A DNA stretch of 64,000 nt from Streptomyces pyxinae (GCF_024756275.1 NZ_JANUGQ010000009.1:124001-188000); one strand, 5' to 3'. Shown: positions 1 through 12,718, counted from the first letter of the stretch. A program made the numbers and translations. The notes: generated by a model not told the origin, from the letters alone.

Positions 1-1021
<1,021 letters not shown>

Positions 1022-1240
1022 GGCGGTCGCGGATCCTCGGGTGTAGGTGGCGGGCGGACAGTCGCCCACCAGGGTATCCGGACGGCCGGGATACGGATCC
1101 TCGCCCGTCCGAATCGGTTACGGACCCGGCCCCGGCCGGGCCGTGCGCGGGGCCGCGGGGACCCGGTCGAGTACCCCGGCGCACGGCGGCGCGCGGCGGG
1201 AGCGGAGGCGGGCGCACGGTGGCGCGCGCCCGTCCGGGCC

Positions 1241-1287
1241 GGCGCTCCGGGGCGGCGCTCCGGGGCGTGCCGGCCGGCGCTCCGGGG
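1241..1287. repeat. Three copies of a 12-bp G/C-rich word in the ffh-glnD gap
   Basis: The word GGCGCTCCGGGG begins at 1241, 1254 and 1276 within the 296-nt gap between the end of glnD and the start of ffh. Nothing else in the gap is recognisable. Function unknown; slippage-generated sequence is the simplest explanation. Confidence 0.5.
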
Positions 1288-1317
1288 CGTGCCGGGTCGC
1301 CGTCACGGCCGGCCGGG

Positions 1318-4096
1318 TCACCCCTCCGTGAGCGCCCGCTCCAGGTCGCGGGCGACGGCGGCGGCCCGGTCGTCGTCCAGAGGGGCGCCGTCGGGCCGGG
1401 TGACGTACACGGTGTCCACCGCGTTGGCGCCCAGCGTGGAGACATGGGCGCTGCGCACCCGCACCCCGGCCGTCTCCAGGGCGCGGCCGACGCGGTGCAG
1501 CAGCCCGGGCGCGTCCTGGGCCCGGACCTCGATCACCGTCGCCCGGGCGGAGCCGGCCGGGGCCACCGTGACCCGGGGCGGCGGCGCCTGCCGTCCGCGC
1601 CGTCGCGGCTGGGCGGCCTCCCGCTCGGCCAGCCGGGACCCGATGTTCAGCGAGCCGTCCAGGGCGCGCAGCAGGTCGGCCCGGAGGCGCCCGGCCTCGG
1701 GCAGCGCCCCGTACTCCGCGGCCACCCGCCAGTTCAGTACGAGTACGGATCCGGCGCCGGCGCCCAGGTCGGCCGGCGGGTCCACGGCCCGCAGGTCGGC
1801 GGCGCGCACGGTGAGCCGGTGCAGGGCCAGCACCCCGGCGACGGCGGGCAGCGCCCGGCCGCTCGACCAGCGCCACCAGCAGCTCCGCCCCGACCGGCTC
1901 GGGCCCGTCCCCGGCGGCCCCGGCGCCCGGTCCACCGCCCGCGGCCCCGGTGCCGCCCGCGCCCGGAACACCGCCCCCGGCCGCGTCGCCGGCCGGTCCG
2001 TCGCCCGCGCCCCCGGCGTCCCCCTCCCCCGCCGCCTCCGGCCGGGCGCGCAGCAGCAGGACCGGTTCCCCGGTGCGTACGGCCTCCAGGGCGAGCCGTT
2101 CCTGTTCGGCGGTGGGCGCGGCCGGTTCGGGTGCGGCCGGGGCGTCACCCGCCAGCCGGGCGGCGACCCGGCCCACCAGGTCGGCGACGAGCGAGGCGCG
2201 CCAGGCCGACCAGGCGGCGGGGCCGGTGGCCAGGGCGTCCGCCTCGGTGAGGGCGTGCAGCAGCTCCAGGGTGTCGGGCGTGGAGACGGCGGCGGCGACG
2301 GTCTCCACGGTGGCGGGATCGTCCAGGTCACGGCGGGTGGCGGTCTCGACCAGCAGCAAGTGGTGACGGACCAGGGTGGCGAGGACGGCCGCGTCGCGCT
2401 GGTCGAAGCCGATCCGTACGGCGACGTCCCGGGCGATGGTCTCGCCGGCCACCGCGTGGTCGCCGGGCCAGCCCTTGCCCAGGTCGTGCAGGAGCGCGGC
2501 GACCAGCAGCAGGTCCGGGCGGTGCACCCGGCGGGTGAGGGCGGCGGCCCGGACGGCCGTCTCCACCAGGTGCCGGTCGACGGTCCAGGTGTGCACCGGG
2601 TTGCGCTGCGGCCGGCACCGCACCCGCTCCCAGTCCGGGATCAGCCGGCTGATCAGTCCCTCGGCCTCCAGTGCCTCCCAGACGGCGACGGTCGGTTCGC
2701 CCGCGCCGAGCAGGGTGACCAGTTCCTCGCGGGCCTCGGCGGGCCAGGGCACCGGCAGCGGCGGGGCGGCGGTGGCCAGCCGGCGGACCGCGTGCGGGGA
2801 GAGCGGCACACCGGACTGGGCGGCCGCGGCGGCGGCGCGCAGCGGCAGCACCGGGTCGCGTTCGGGCCGGGCGGTACGGGCGAGCACGGCCTCGCCGTCC
2901 ATGTCCACCACGCCGTCGGCGAGCGGGGTGCGCGGCGGCTGCGGGGGCCCGCCGCCGAGCAGCGAGCGCAGCCGGGGCCGCCGGGCCCGGGAGCGGAGCA
3001 CCCGGTGGACCTCGCGCCAGGTGAGGTCGGCGGCGTAGGAGAGGGTGCGGCCGGCCTCGTACACCTCGCGGAGCAGGCTGTCGCCGTCCAGCAGGCCGAG
3101 TTCCTTGGCGACCTGGTCCTGTTCCTGGAGGGCGAGCCGGTCGGTGGCCCGGCCGGTGACCAGGTGGAGGGCGTCCCGGGTGTCGAGCAGCCGGCGGCGG
3201 GCCTCGGCCAGCCCCTCGCGCGGGGCGTCGGCCAGCCAGGAGGCGGCGACGGCGCGGAGCGCGGTGGCGTCCCGCAACCCGCCGTGCGCCTCCTTGAGGT
3301 CGGGTTCCAGCAGGAAGCGCAGCTCCCCGGCGCGGGCGGCCCGCTCCTGGCAGAGTTCGTACAGCTCGGGCAGCCGCCGGGCGGCCTGGTTCCGCCAGTC
3401 GGCGAGGACCGCCGTGCGCAGACCGGCGACCAGGCCCCGGTCCCCGGCGACGGCCCGGGCGTCGAGCAGGCCCAGCTGGACCTTCAGGTCGTCGGCGGCG
3501 GCCTTCCGGGCCTCGGCGGGGGTGCGTACCGCGTGGTCCAGGTCGATGCCGAGGTCCCAGACCGGGTACCAGAGGCTGTCCGCGAGCGCGGCGAGGGTCC
3601 GGGGGTGCGCGCTGCCGTCGTGGAGCAGCACCAGGTCGAGGTCGCTGCGCGGGGAGAGTTCGCCGCGCCCGTAGCCGCCGACCGCCACCAGTGCCGTCCC
3701 GGGCACCCGCGCCACGGCCCGGGCGACGGCCGCGTCCGCACCGGAGACGGCCGCCGGCCCGGCGACCGTGCCCGCGTCCGTGCCGGAGACCCCCGCCGGA
3801 CCGGTTTCCGCACCCGGGCCACCGGCACCGGAGCCGGCCGGGCCGCCCGCGCCGGAGCCGCCTGTCGCGGTACCGGATCCGGTACCACCCGCCCCGGTAC
3901 CGGATCCGGTACCGCCCACCGCCGCGTCACCGGCCGCAGTGAAGAGCCCGGCGAGCCAGTCGTCGGTGAGCCGGGAGAGGGCCGCACGGCGTGGCGGGCC
4001 GGGCGGCGCTCCCTCTCTGAGCAGGCGCAGCCGGGCCGCCGGGTAACCGCCGGGGCCGGAATCCTCCGTCCGGGTGGTCCGCGTGTCCGCCGTCAT
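1318..4096 (-). CDS. glnD: PII nucleotidyltransferase GlnD, reading frame broken near 1849-1855
   Basis: Modifies and demodifies GlnK in response to glutamine; in Streptomyces the known reaction is adenylylation of Tyr51. The ATG at 4096 opens an N-terminal region, a nucleotidyltransferase motif GGYGRGELSPRSDLDL (about residues 140-155), and an HD hydrolase motif LLHDLGKG (about 537). Two ACT domains follow, but they lie in another frame. The first frame is good to ELLVALVERPG; homologous sequence LPAVAGVLALHRL resumes one frame over and runs to the stop at 1318. The shift equals one extra base or two missing; two missing restores the usual ERPG-x-LPAVAG spacing. As read, translation runs off into unrelated sequence and loses both glutamine-sensing ACT domains. 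Two Gly/Ala-rich linkers are unusually long. A sequencing error is possible. Confidence 0.85.
3869..3913. repeat. Two identical 18-bp palindromes inside glnD
   Basis: GGTACCGGATCCGGTACC occurs at 3869-3886 and 3896-3913, 27 bp (nine codons) apart. Each copy is a perfect palindrome. They encode part of the Gly/Thr/Ser-rich linker just before the nucleotidyltransferase domain. Confidence 0.7.
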
Positions 4097-4140
4097 CCTC
4101 GTCGCCCGGCCTCTCTCTCGTGCCCTAGCCCCGTGCACCC

Positions 4141-4298
4141 CCGTCACTTCCGGCCGCGTACCGCCCCGCATGGCGGTCCCCCGTCACTTCCGGCCGGTGC
4201 CCGACCCGCGTGGCGGTATCCCGTCACTTCCGACCGTGCCGTCCCGCATGGCGGCGCCACCGTCACTTCCGGCCGTGCCGACCCGCGTGGCGGCACAC
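4141..4298. repeat. Four tandem ~40-bp repeats between glnK and glnD
   Basis: Units begin with CCGTCACTTCCG at 4141, 4181, 4221 and 4260 and continue through a variable core to GCATGGCGG or GCGTGGCGG. Periods are 40, 40 and 39 bp. Because 40 is not a multiple of three, the array is unlikely to be coding. It fills almost the whole gap between the glnK stop (4329) and the glnD start (4096), so it would lie in the leader of glnD or in a glnK-glnD readthrough transcript. Confidence 0.8.
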
Positions 4299-4328
4299 CC
4301 GGCGGCCACGGCCCCTCGACCGTTGCGG

Positions 4329-6413
<2,085 letters not shown>

Positions 6414-7889
6414 TCAGACGGCCTCCGCGGTCTCGGGGAGGTCCTGGGCGAGCCGGTCGCCGAGCGCGATCACCTCGGGTACGTCTCCGAAGTCGCGCGT
6501 GGCGGCGGCCACGGTCTTGCGGAGCCGGGTGTTGACCCGCTCGGAGCGGACCCGCCCGGCGACGTCCAGGGCCCGCCCGGCGAGGACGGCGGACTCTTCC
6601 GGCTCCTGTCTGAGCAGGTGGACGGTGGCCATGCCGACGAGGTTGAGGGCGTAGGAGCGCTGGTGCTCGTCGTCCCGGCCGAACAGCTCGACCGCCCGCT
6701 CCATCACCGGCTCCGCCAGCGAGGCGTACGTGGGGCTGCGGCCCGCCACATAGGCGAGGTCGCGGTAGGAGTGGGCGTTCTCGCCGTTCAGCTCGGCCTC
6801 GGAGAAGAACCGGATCCAGTCGGGCTCGGGGTCGCCCTCGGTGCCGGCGTCGACGAAGGTGTCCTCGGCCATCCGCACGGCCCGCTTGCACTTGCTGGGG
6901 TGCCCCATGTTGGCGTACGCCCGGGCCTCCATCGCATACAGCATGGCCTGGGTGCGGGCGGTGGCGCAGTCCCGGCTGCCGTACTGGGCGAGGTGGATCA
7001 GCTCCAGGGCGTCCTCGGGGCGGCCGAGGTGGATCATCTGGCGGCTCATGGACGAGAGGACGTACGAGCCGAGGGGCTTGTCGCCGGCCTCCTTGGCCGC
7101 GTGCAGGGCCAGCACGAAGTACTTCTGGGCGGTGGGCTGGAGGCCCACGTCGTAGCTCATCCAGCCGGCCAGCTGGGCCAGTTCGGCGGCGCAGCCGAAG
7201 AGCCGCCGGGAGGTGGCGGCGGGCTGGGGCTCCTGGAGCAGATCGGTGACCTCGTGGAGCTGTCCGACGACCGCCTTGCGGCGCAGCCCGCCGCCGCACT
7301 GGGCGTCCCAGTGGCGGAACATGGCGGTGGTGGCTTCCAGGAGTTCCAGCTCGGGCTCGGAGAGCCGGGAGGGCCGCCGCGCGCCGCCGGCCGGTTCGGA
7401 GTGGAGGGGTTCGGCCGGGAGGGCGGGGACCAGCCAGCGCTGCATCGGCTCGACGAGGGCGGGGCCGGCGGCGAGTGAGAGCGAGGTGCCGAGGAAGCCC
7501 CGGCGGGCCAGCATCAGATCGCTGCGGGAGAACTCGCTGAGCAGGGCGACGGTCTGCGGGCCGGCCCACGGCAGGTCGACCCCGGAGACCGAGGGCGACT
7601 GATGGGCGGTGCGCAGCCCCAGGTCCTCGACGGCCACCACGGTCCCGAAGCGCTCGGAGAAGAGCTCCGCGAGGATGCGCGGGATGGGTTCGCGCGGCTG
7701 CTCGCCGTCGAGCCAGCGCCGCACCCGGGAGGTGTCGGTGCTGATGTGATGCGCGCCCATCTGCCGCGCCCGGCGGTTGACTTGACGGGCGAGCTCGCCC
7801 TTGGACCAGCCGCTGCGCACGAAGTGCGAGCCCAATGGCTCGTTCGGGCGCTTACCGGCGGCCGTGCCGTCCGCCTCGCTGCCACCCAC
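6414..7889 (-). CDS. nsdA: Developmental and antibiotic-production repressor NsdA
   Basis: Matches NsdA, a Streptomyces protein whose loss in S. coelicolor increases sporulation and antibiotic production. The 491-residue product has an N-terminal DNA-binding-like segment (SGWSKGELARQVNRRARQMG, then RVRRWLDGEQP), followed by an all-helical TPR-like region (for example YVLSSMSRQMIHLGRPEDAL) to the C-terminus. I chose the GTG at 7889, which follows a G-rich stretch GGGATGGGGG and keeps the KRPNEPLGSHFVRSGW start. The frame stays open about 200 codons further upstream, but that sequence is low-complexity Arg/Gly and looks non-coding. The exact start is uncertain by a few codons. Confidence 0.9.
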   Translation of the reverse strand: MGGSEADGTAAGKRPNEPLGSHFVRSGWSKGELARQVNRRARQMGAHHISTDTSRVRRWLDGEQPREPIPRILAELFSERFGTVVAVEDLGLRTAHQSPSVSGVDLPWAGPQTVALLSEFSRSDLMLARRGFLGTSLSLAAGPALVEPMQRWLVPALPAEPLHSEPAGGARRPSRLSEPELELLEATTAMFRHWDAQCGGGLRRKAVVGQLHEVTDLLQEPQPAATSRRLFGCAAELAQLAGWMSYDVGLQPTAQKYFVLALHAAKEAGDKPLGSYVLSSMSRQMIHLGRPEDALELIHLAQYGSRDCATARTQAMLYAMEARAYANMGHPSKCKRAVRMAEDTFVDAGTEGDPEPDWIRFFSEAELNGENAHSYRDLAYVAGRSPTYASLAEPVMERAVELFGRDDEHQRSYALNLVGMATVHLLRQEPEESAVLAGRALDVAGRVRSERVNTRLRKTVAAATRDFGDVPEVIALGDRLAQDLPETAEAV

Positions 7890-8509
7890 TGGAACGCCCC
7901 CATCCCGCTGGAGAGTCGGAAGTTCGTCCGCCGCGCCGGACCGGCCGCCGCGAACGGTGTGCGGACCGCCGCCGGACCGCCGCCGGCCGGGACCGTCCGT
8001 CCGGGGTCCGCGCCCCGGGCCTCGCGTCCCCCGGCCCCGCGAGTCCCGGCCCTGCGCATCCCGGCCCTGCGGACTCCGGGCTCGCGAGCCCTCCGGACAG
8101 GCTGTCGGCGTGCCCCCGGCATACCCACCGAACATGTGGTTACCCCGGGTCCCCTGCACCGAAAGTAATCCTACGATCACCCGTCCCGCGAGGCCGTCTC
8201 CGGAAACGCCACCATTCGCCACCCCTTCGAATGAACTCCTCCCCGGCCGAGCGCGATTGACTTGACGTGCGCTGTCCGGTCGGGGCCGTCCGGCGCCGCC
8301 CGGATCCGGCCGGACCGGCCGAGACCGGTCGGAGCGACGGGGCCCACCGGGCCCGGCGACCGGCCGACCGAAGCACGCGACGGCGCGAACGGGTCGCGCG
8401 CGCCGCTTCGCGCACTCGTGTGCGCCTCGCCCACCACCCGCACCACGACACGGAGTCATAAGAGAACTCCCTTTCGTAACCAGCCCGGGATTCACCCGTT
8501 GGAGGAGGT
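7890..8509. other. Divergent intergenic region nsdA / primase-like gene
   Basis: 620 nt between two divergent genes, so it should hold both promoters. On the minus strand a TAGGAT hexamer near 8170 is a possible nsdA -10. A short direct repeat with the core CATCCCGGCCCTGCG lies near 8045-8070. No convincing coding sequence on either strand. Confidence 0.4.
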
Positions 8510-9157
8510 ATGGGCTTCACGATCGGCACCACCCGCATCCGTGAGCTGCGACGCCACCGCGGCCGCGCCTCCGAGTGCCTCGCGGTGGCGGAATACACCG
8601 GGCTGTGGGGCTGGGCCGTGGTCCCCGGCGCCCGCGCCGCCTCCGGCGACTGCTCCTGCGGCTCCCCCTCCTGTACGGCTCCGGGGGCGCATCCGCTCGG
8701 CTTCGCCCCCGAGGTCCCGGCCGGCGCCACCCTCGCCACGGCCACCGCGATCTGGTCCCGGTGCCCCGGGGCGGCCCTGCTGCTCCCGGTGGGCCGGCAC
8801 TTCGACGTGCTGGAAGTGGCGGAGACGGCCGGCCGCCGGGCGCTGGCGCGACTGGAGCGGATGGGGCTGCCGCTCGGCCCGGTCTGTGTGACCCCGACGG
8901 GGCGCGCCCGCTTCCTGGTGGCGCCGGGCGCGGCGGCCGAGCTGCCCCGGCTGCTCTACCGGATGGGCTGGGACGACGCCCGGCTGGACCTGCGGGGACT
9001 CGGCCCGGGGGCGTACATCACGGCACCGCCCTCGGACCTCGGCGGCCTGGGCCCGGTGCGCTGGCTGCGCCCGCCCGGCCTGGACGCGGGGGCCCCGCCC
9101 GAGGCGCGACTGCTGCTGGGCACCCTGGCGTACAGCTGCCACCGGTCGGCGGCCTGA
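8510..9157 (+). CDS. Bifunctional primase/polymerase-domain protein (probably degenerate)
   Basis: A 215-residue protein of the type annotated in Streptomyces as bifunctional DNA primase/polymerase N-terminal domain. A strong SD, GGAGGAGGT, precedes the ATG. Visible family features are WGWAVVPGARA, the cysteine cluster CSCGSPSCTAPGAHPLGF (residues about 46-63) and the GRHFDVLEV segment, where active archaeo-eukaryotic primases usually have a DxD metal motif. Here only one Asp and a later Glu remain, so catalysis is doubtful. No helicase or second domain follows. It is divergent from nsdA and convergent with ftsY. Role unknown; a nucleic-acid-binding or regulatory role is a guess. Confidence 0.75.
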   Translation: MGFTIGTTRIRELRRHRGRASECLAVAEYTGLWGWAVVPGARAASGDCSCGSPSCTAPGAHPLGFAPEVPAGATLATATAIWSRCPGAALLLPVGRHFDVLEVAETAGRRALARLERMGLPLGPVCVTPTGRARFLVAPGAAAELPRLLYRMGWDDARLDLRGLGPGAYITAPPSDLGGLGPVRWLRPPGLDAGAPPEARLLLGTLAYSCHRSAA

Positions 9158-9264
9158 GCCTCGCCGTCCGGCGGGGCACTCGCTCCGGGGCTCCGGCCCT
9201 CGCTCCCGGGGCTCCGGGATCCCGCCCGCCCGCCGGAAGTCCCGGGCCCCGGCCACCAGTGGCC

Positions 9265-9351
9265 GCGAGCGGCCCGGCGCGGTGCCGGGACGGTCCCGGA
9301 CACGAGCGGCCCGGCGCGGTGCCGGAACCGAGCGGCCCGGGACCGCGCCGG
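9265..9351. repeat. Imperfect direct repeats, ~37 bp and ~26 bp apart
   Basis: CGAGCGGCCCGGCGCGGTGC occurs at about 9266 and 9303, with a third diverged copy at about 9329. They lie in the gap between the primase-like gene and ftsY. Non-coding, function unknown. Confidence 0.5.
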
Positions 9352-9381
9352 AAGGATCCCGGCACGGCCCCGGAAAGACGA

Positions 9382-9421
9382 ACGGCCGGGCGACGCCCCC
9401 GAGGGGGTGCCGCCCGGCCGT
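9382..9421. terminator. Bidirectional terminator hairpin
   Basis: ACGGCCGGGCG (9382-9392) pairs with CGCCCGGCCGT (9411-9421), and an inner CCCCC/GGGGG stem extends it. It lies between convergent genes ending at 9157 (+) and 9602 (-). Confidence 0.75.
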
Positions 9422-9601
9422 GGTGCGTGGTGCCGGACACCCGGGCCGCCGGACCGGGCACCCGGCCGGGCCGCCGGACCGGCCACTGAACCCGGCGCCG
9501 GACTGGACGAGCCGGCCGGACAGGACCGGACCGCCGCTGAATCCGGCACCGGGCCGGACGGGCAGGACCGGCCGGGTCCGGAGACCGGCCGGCCGGACGT
9601 C

Positions 9602-10834
9602 TCAGGCCGGGTCGCCGATCAGGGCGTCCACAAAGGCCTCCGGCTCGAACGGGGCCAGATCGTCCGGGCCCTCGCCGAGACCGATCAGCTTGACCGGCAC
9701 GCCCAGCTCCCGCTGGACGGCGACCACGATGCCGCCCTTGGCCGTGCCGTCGAGCTTGGTCAGCACGATGCCGGTGATGTCCACGACCTCCGCGAACACC
9801 CGGGCCTGGGTCAGTCCGTTCTGGCCGGTGGTGGCGTCCAGCACCAGCAGCACCTCGTCCAGCGGGCCGTGCTTCTCGACCACCCGCTTGACCTTGCCCA
9901 GCTCGTCCATGAGACCGGTCTTGGTGTGCAGCCGGCCGGCCGTGTCGATGAGCACGACATCGGCGCCCTCCGCGATGCCCTCCTTGACCGCGTCGTACGC
10001 GATGGAGGCCGGGTCGCCGCCCTCCGGGCCGCGCACGGTGCGCGCGCCGACCCGCTCGCCCCACGTCTGGAGCTGGTCGGCCGCCGCCGCGCGGAAGGTG
10101 TCGGCGGCCCCGAGGACGACCGAGCGGCCGTCCGCGACCAGGACCCGGGCCAGCTTGCCGGTGGTGGTGGTCTTGCCGGTGCCGTTGACGCCGACGACCA
10201 TGACGACGCCCGGGGTGTCCATGCCGCTCTCGGTCTTCACCGTGCGGTCCAGGTCGGGGCCGACCAGGGTGATCAGTTCCTCGCGGAGCAGGGTGCGCAG
10301 CTCGGCGGGGGTGCGGGTGCCCAGCACCCGGACCCGCTCCCGCAGCCGGTCCACCAGCTCCTGGGTGGGGGCGACACCGACATCGGCGATGAGGAGGGTC
10401 TCCTCGATCTCCTCCCAGGTGTCCTCGTCGAGGTGCTCGCGGGACAGCAGCGTGAGCAGCCCCTTGCCGAGCGAGTTCTGCGAGCGGGCGAGCCGGCCGC
10501 GCAGCCGGACCAGGCGGCCGGCGGTCGGCTCCGGGGTCTCGACGACCGGGATCGGCGGTTCCGCGACCACCGGGTCCTCGACGGCGGTCGGGGCCTCCAC
10601 CACCTCCTCGGCCGTCGGAAGCCCGACCTCCTCGATGGTGCGGCGCGGTTCTTCCCGCGGTGTCTCCGCCTCCTCGCCGACACGTGGCTCGGCGGGCGGG
10701 GCGGTGATGGTCGGCGGGGCCGGCGGTGCCTCGGGCGGTGGCAGCTGCTTCTTCCGGCGGCTGCTGACCACGAGTCCGCTGATCGCGCCGACCGCGACCA
10801 GGGCGATGACTACAGCAAGGATGACGAATTCCAT
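9602..10834 (-). CDS. ftsY: Signal recognition particle receptor FtsY
   Basis: GTPase that receives SRP-ribosome complexes at the membrane. The 410 residues comprise an N-terminal membrane anchor (residues about 3-24, then SSRRKK), an acidic Pro/Glu-rich A domain (about 30-105), the N domain and the G domain, with P-loop GVNGTGKT at 215-222, DTFRAAA, DTAGRLH and TKLDGTAKGG. An N-terminal transmembrane anchor is typical of actinobacterial FtsY. There is no SD before the ATG; instead a GATACT hexamer ends nine bases upstream, suggesting a leaderless mRNA. Confidence 0.97.
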   Translation of the reverse strand: MEFVILAVVIALVAVGAISGLVVSSRRKKQLPPPEAPPAPPTITAPPAEPRVGEEAETPREEPRRTIEEVGLPTAEEVVEAPTAVEDPVVAEPPIPVVETPEPTAGRLVRLRGRLARSQNSLGKGLLTLLSREHLDEDTWEEIEETLLIADVGVAPTQELVDRLRERVRVLGTRTPAELRTLLREELITLVGPDLDRTVKTESGMDTPGVVMVVGVNGTGKTTTTGKLARVLVADGRSVVLGAADTFRAAAADQLQTWGERVGARTVRGPEGGDPASIAYDAVKEGIAEGADVVLIDTAGRLHTKTGLMDELGKVKRVVEKHGPLDEVLLVLDATTGQNGLTQARVFAEVVDITGIVLTKLDGTAKGGIVVAVQRELGVPVKLIGLGEGPDDLAPFEPEAFVDALIGDPA

Positions 10835-10843
10835 AACCCGACC

Positions 10844-10849
10844 AGTATC
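10844..10849 (-). promoter_or_regulatory. -10 hexamer of ftsY (leaderless)
   Basis: GATACT on the minus strand is separated from the ftsY ATG by nine nucleotides, which puts the transcription start at or next to the start codon. Confidence 0.5.
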
Positions 10850-10996
10850 CCCCAGCGCCCCGGCCCGTCATCTGAGCCTTTTGGGGGGAATGTACGATGC
10901 CCTTTTGTCCTGTGCTTGCCACGGACTTGTCCTGTGCCGGCCGCCCTTCCCCGGGCCCCGGAGCCCCCCGTTACCGCGAGCCCGCCGGAGTTCCGT

Positions 10997-12487
10997 ATGC
11001 CGCGCGTCCCCGAAGAGACCCACGCCCCGACAGACGCCCCGATATCCGATCCGACCGAAGGGGCGATGGAGACCCGCGGCCTCGAACCGGTGCCCGACGC
11101 CGAGCGGACGGGCCGCGTCCGGGAGCTGTTCCCGACCTGGGTGGCGGCGAACATCAGCGTGCTGCTGCTCACCATGGGCGCCGGTCTCGTCGTCTTCAAC
11201 GGGCTGAACTTCTGGCAGGTCCTGGTCGTGGCGGTCGCCGCGCCGCTGCTCTCGTACGGGATCGTCGGCGTGATCTCGATCGCCGGCAAGCGGGGCGGCT
11301 CGCCGGGCATGGCGCTCTCCCGGGCGGTGTTCGGGCAGCGCGGCAATCTCTTCCCCGGGGCGCTGATCTGGGTGGCCCGCTGGGGCTGGGAGACCATCAA
11401 CGCGGTGACCGGCGCGTATGCCGTCCTCACCGTGCTGGATCTGCTGTTCGGGGTGAAGAGCAGTACGCCGCTGATCGTGGTGACCCTGCTGCTCTTCGTG
11501 GCCTGCACCTTCCTGGTGTCGGGCCTGGGTATCAACGCGCTGCGGGTGTGCAGCACCTGGTCGACCTATCTCTTCGGCGCCTTCTCGGTGCTGGTGCTGG
11601 TCCATCTGGTGGCCACCGCCGACTGGTCGGCGGTCTTCGCCCGGCCGGCCGGTTCGACGGCCATGATGGTGGCGGGCATCGGCACCATCGCGGCGGGCGG
11701 CATCAGCTGGGTGCCGTCCGGCCCCGACTTCACCCGCTATCTGCCGCGTACCGCCTCGAACCGGGCGATGGTGGCGTCCACCGTCGGCGGCGCCGGGATC
11801 GTGGTGGTGCCCATGGTCCTGATGGGCGCGGTGATGGCGGTGGCCACACCGGACCTGGCGTCGGCGCAGGACCCGGTGTCGTTCATCGGGGAGCTGCTGC
11901 CGACCTGGATCTCGGTGCCGTATCTGCTGATCGCGCTGATCGGCATGCTGCTGATCAACTCCATGTCGATGTACTCGGCGGGCTTCACCGCCCAGACCCT
12001 GGGCATCTCGGTGCCGCGCGCCTGGGCGGTCAGCGTCAACGCGGTGATCTCGCTGATCTTCGGTTTTCTGCTGATGGTGGTGGCGACCAGCTTCATCGGC
12101 TCGTTCATCTCCTTCCTGACGCTGCTGGCGGTGGCCTTCTCCGCCTGGATCGGCGTCTTCGGCGTGGACATGCTGCGGCGGACCGACTACGACGGCGAGG
12201 CGCTGATGGACACCTCCCGCACCAGCGCCTACTGGTACCGGGGCGGTTTCGCCTGGCAGGCGATGACGGCCTGGGCGGTGGCGCTGGCGGTCGGGCTGCT
12301 CTTCACCAGGGTCGACTGGTTCAGCGGTCCGCTGGCCGGCTCCTGGATCGGCCGGAACGGCCTGGGCTGGCTGGTGACCATCGTGGGCGCGGCGGTGCTG
12401 TACGGCGTGCTGCCGCGCGGCGGGCGCCCCGCGGCCGGGCCGGCCGAGCCGGGCGCGGAAGCCCCGGCCGCCTCCCCGGCCCGCTGA
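10997..12487 (+). CDS. NCS1-family cytosine/purine permease
   Basis: A 496-residue integral membrane protein with about twelve hydrophobic segments, of the nucleobase:cation symporter-1 family (CodB-like). Family features include FPTWVAANISV near the N-terminus, then ALSRAVFGQRGN, GWETINAVTG and SWVPSGPDFTRYLPR. A 40-residue acidic cytoplasmic leader precedes the first membrane segment, and the C-terminus is a Pro/Ala-rich tail. ATG start with GGAG ten bases upstream. It is divergent from ftsY. The substrate (cytosine, other purine/pyrimidine, or a related vitamin) cannot be fixed from sequence. Confidence 0.9.
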   Translation: MPRVPEETHAPTDAPISDPTEGAMETRGLEPVPDAERTGRVRELFPTWVAANISVLLLTMGAGLVVFNGLNFWQVLVVAVAAPLLSYGIVGVISIAGKRGGSPGMALSRAVFGQRGNLFPGALIWVARWGWETINAVTGAYAVLTVLDLLFGVKSSTPLIVVTLLLFVACTFLVSGLGINALRVCSTWSTYLFGAFSVLVLVHLVATADWSAVFARPAGSTAMMVAGIGTIAAGGISWVPSGPDFTRYLPRTASNRAMVASTVGGAGIVVVPMVLMGAVMAVATPDLASAQDPVSFIGELLPTWISVPYLLIALIGMLLINSMSMYSAGFTAQTLGISVPRAWAVSVNAVISLIFGFLLMVVATSFIGSFISFLTLLAVAFSAWIGVFGVDMLRRTDYDGEALMDTSRTSAYWYRGGFAWQAMTAWAVALAVGLLFTRVDWFSGPLAGSWIGRNGLGWLVTIVGAAVLYGVLPRGGRPAAGPAEPGAEAPAASPAR

Positions 12488-12678
12488 CCGCCGCCGGCCG
12501 CTCCCCCACCCGGTCCTGAGCGGCCGGACGCCGCGTACCCCGTCCGGGGCCGGAGTCGTACGGGCGGTGCCCGGCGGACCGCCCGGCACGGGCGCGGCCC
12601 GGCGGACCGGCCCCGGCCCGTACGTCCGTGCCGGGCCCGGCCGTGTGCGGCGGGCCCGGCACGTGCACCCCGTACACA

Positions 12679-12718
12679 CGGAACTGCCCCGGCTCGGGAT
12701 CGAGCCGGGGCAGTTCCG
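12679..12718. terminator. Strong terminator hairpin between permease and glcP
   Basis: A perfect 18-bp stem: CGGAACTGCCCCGGCTCG (12679-12696) and its complement (12701-12718), with a GGAT loop. It serves two convergent genes. Confidence 0.9.

Noticed and set aside
7890..8495. N-terminal extension of NsdA by about 200 codons
   Set aside because: The frame is open, but the product is repetitive Arg/Gly/Pro (RDAQGRDSRGRG type) and includes the intergenic region; the conserved protein begins near 7889.
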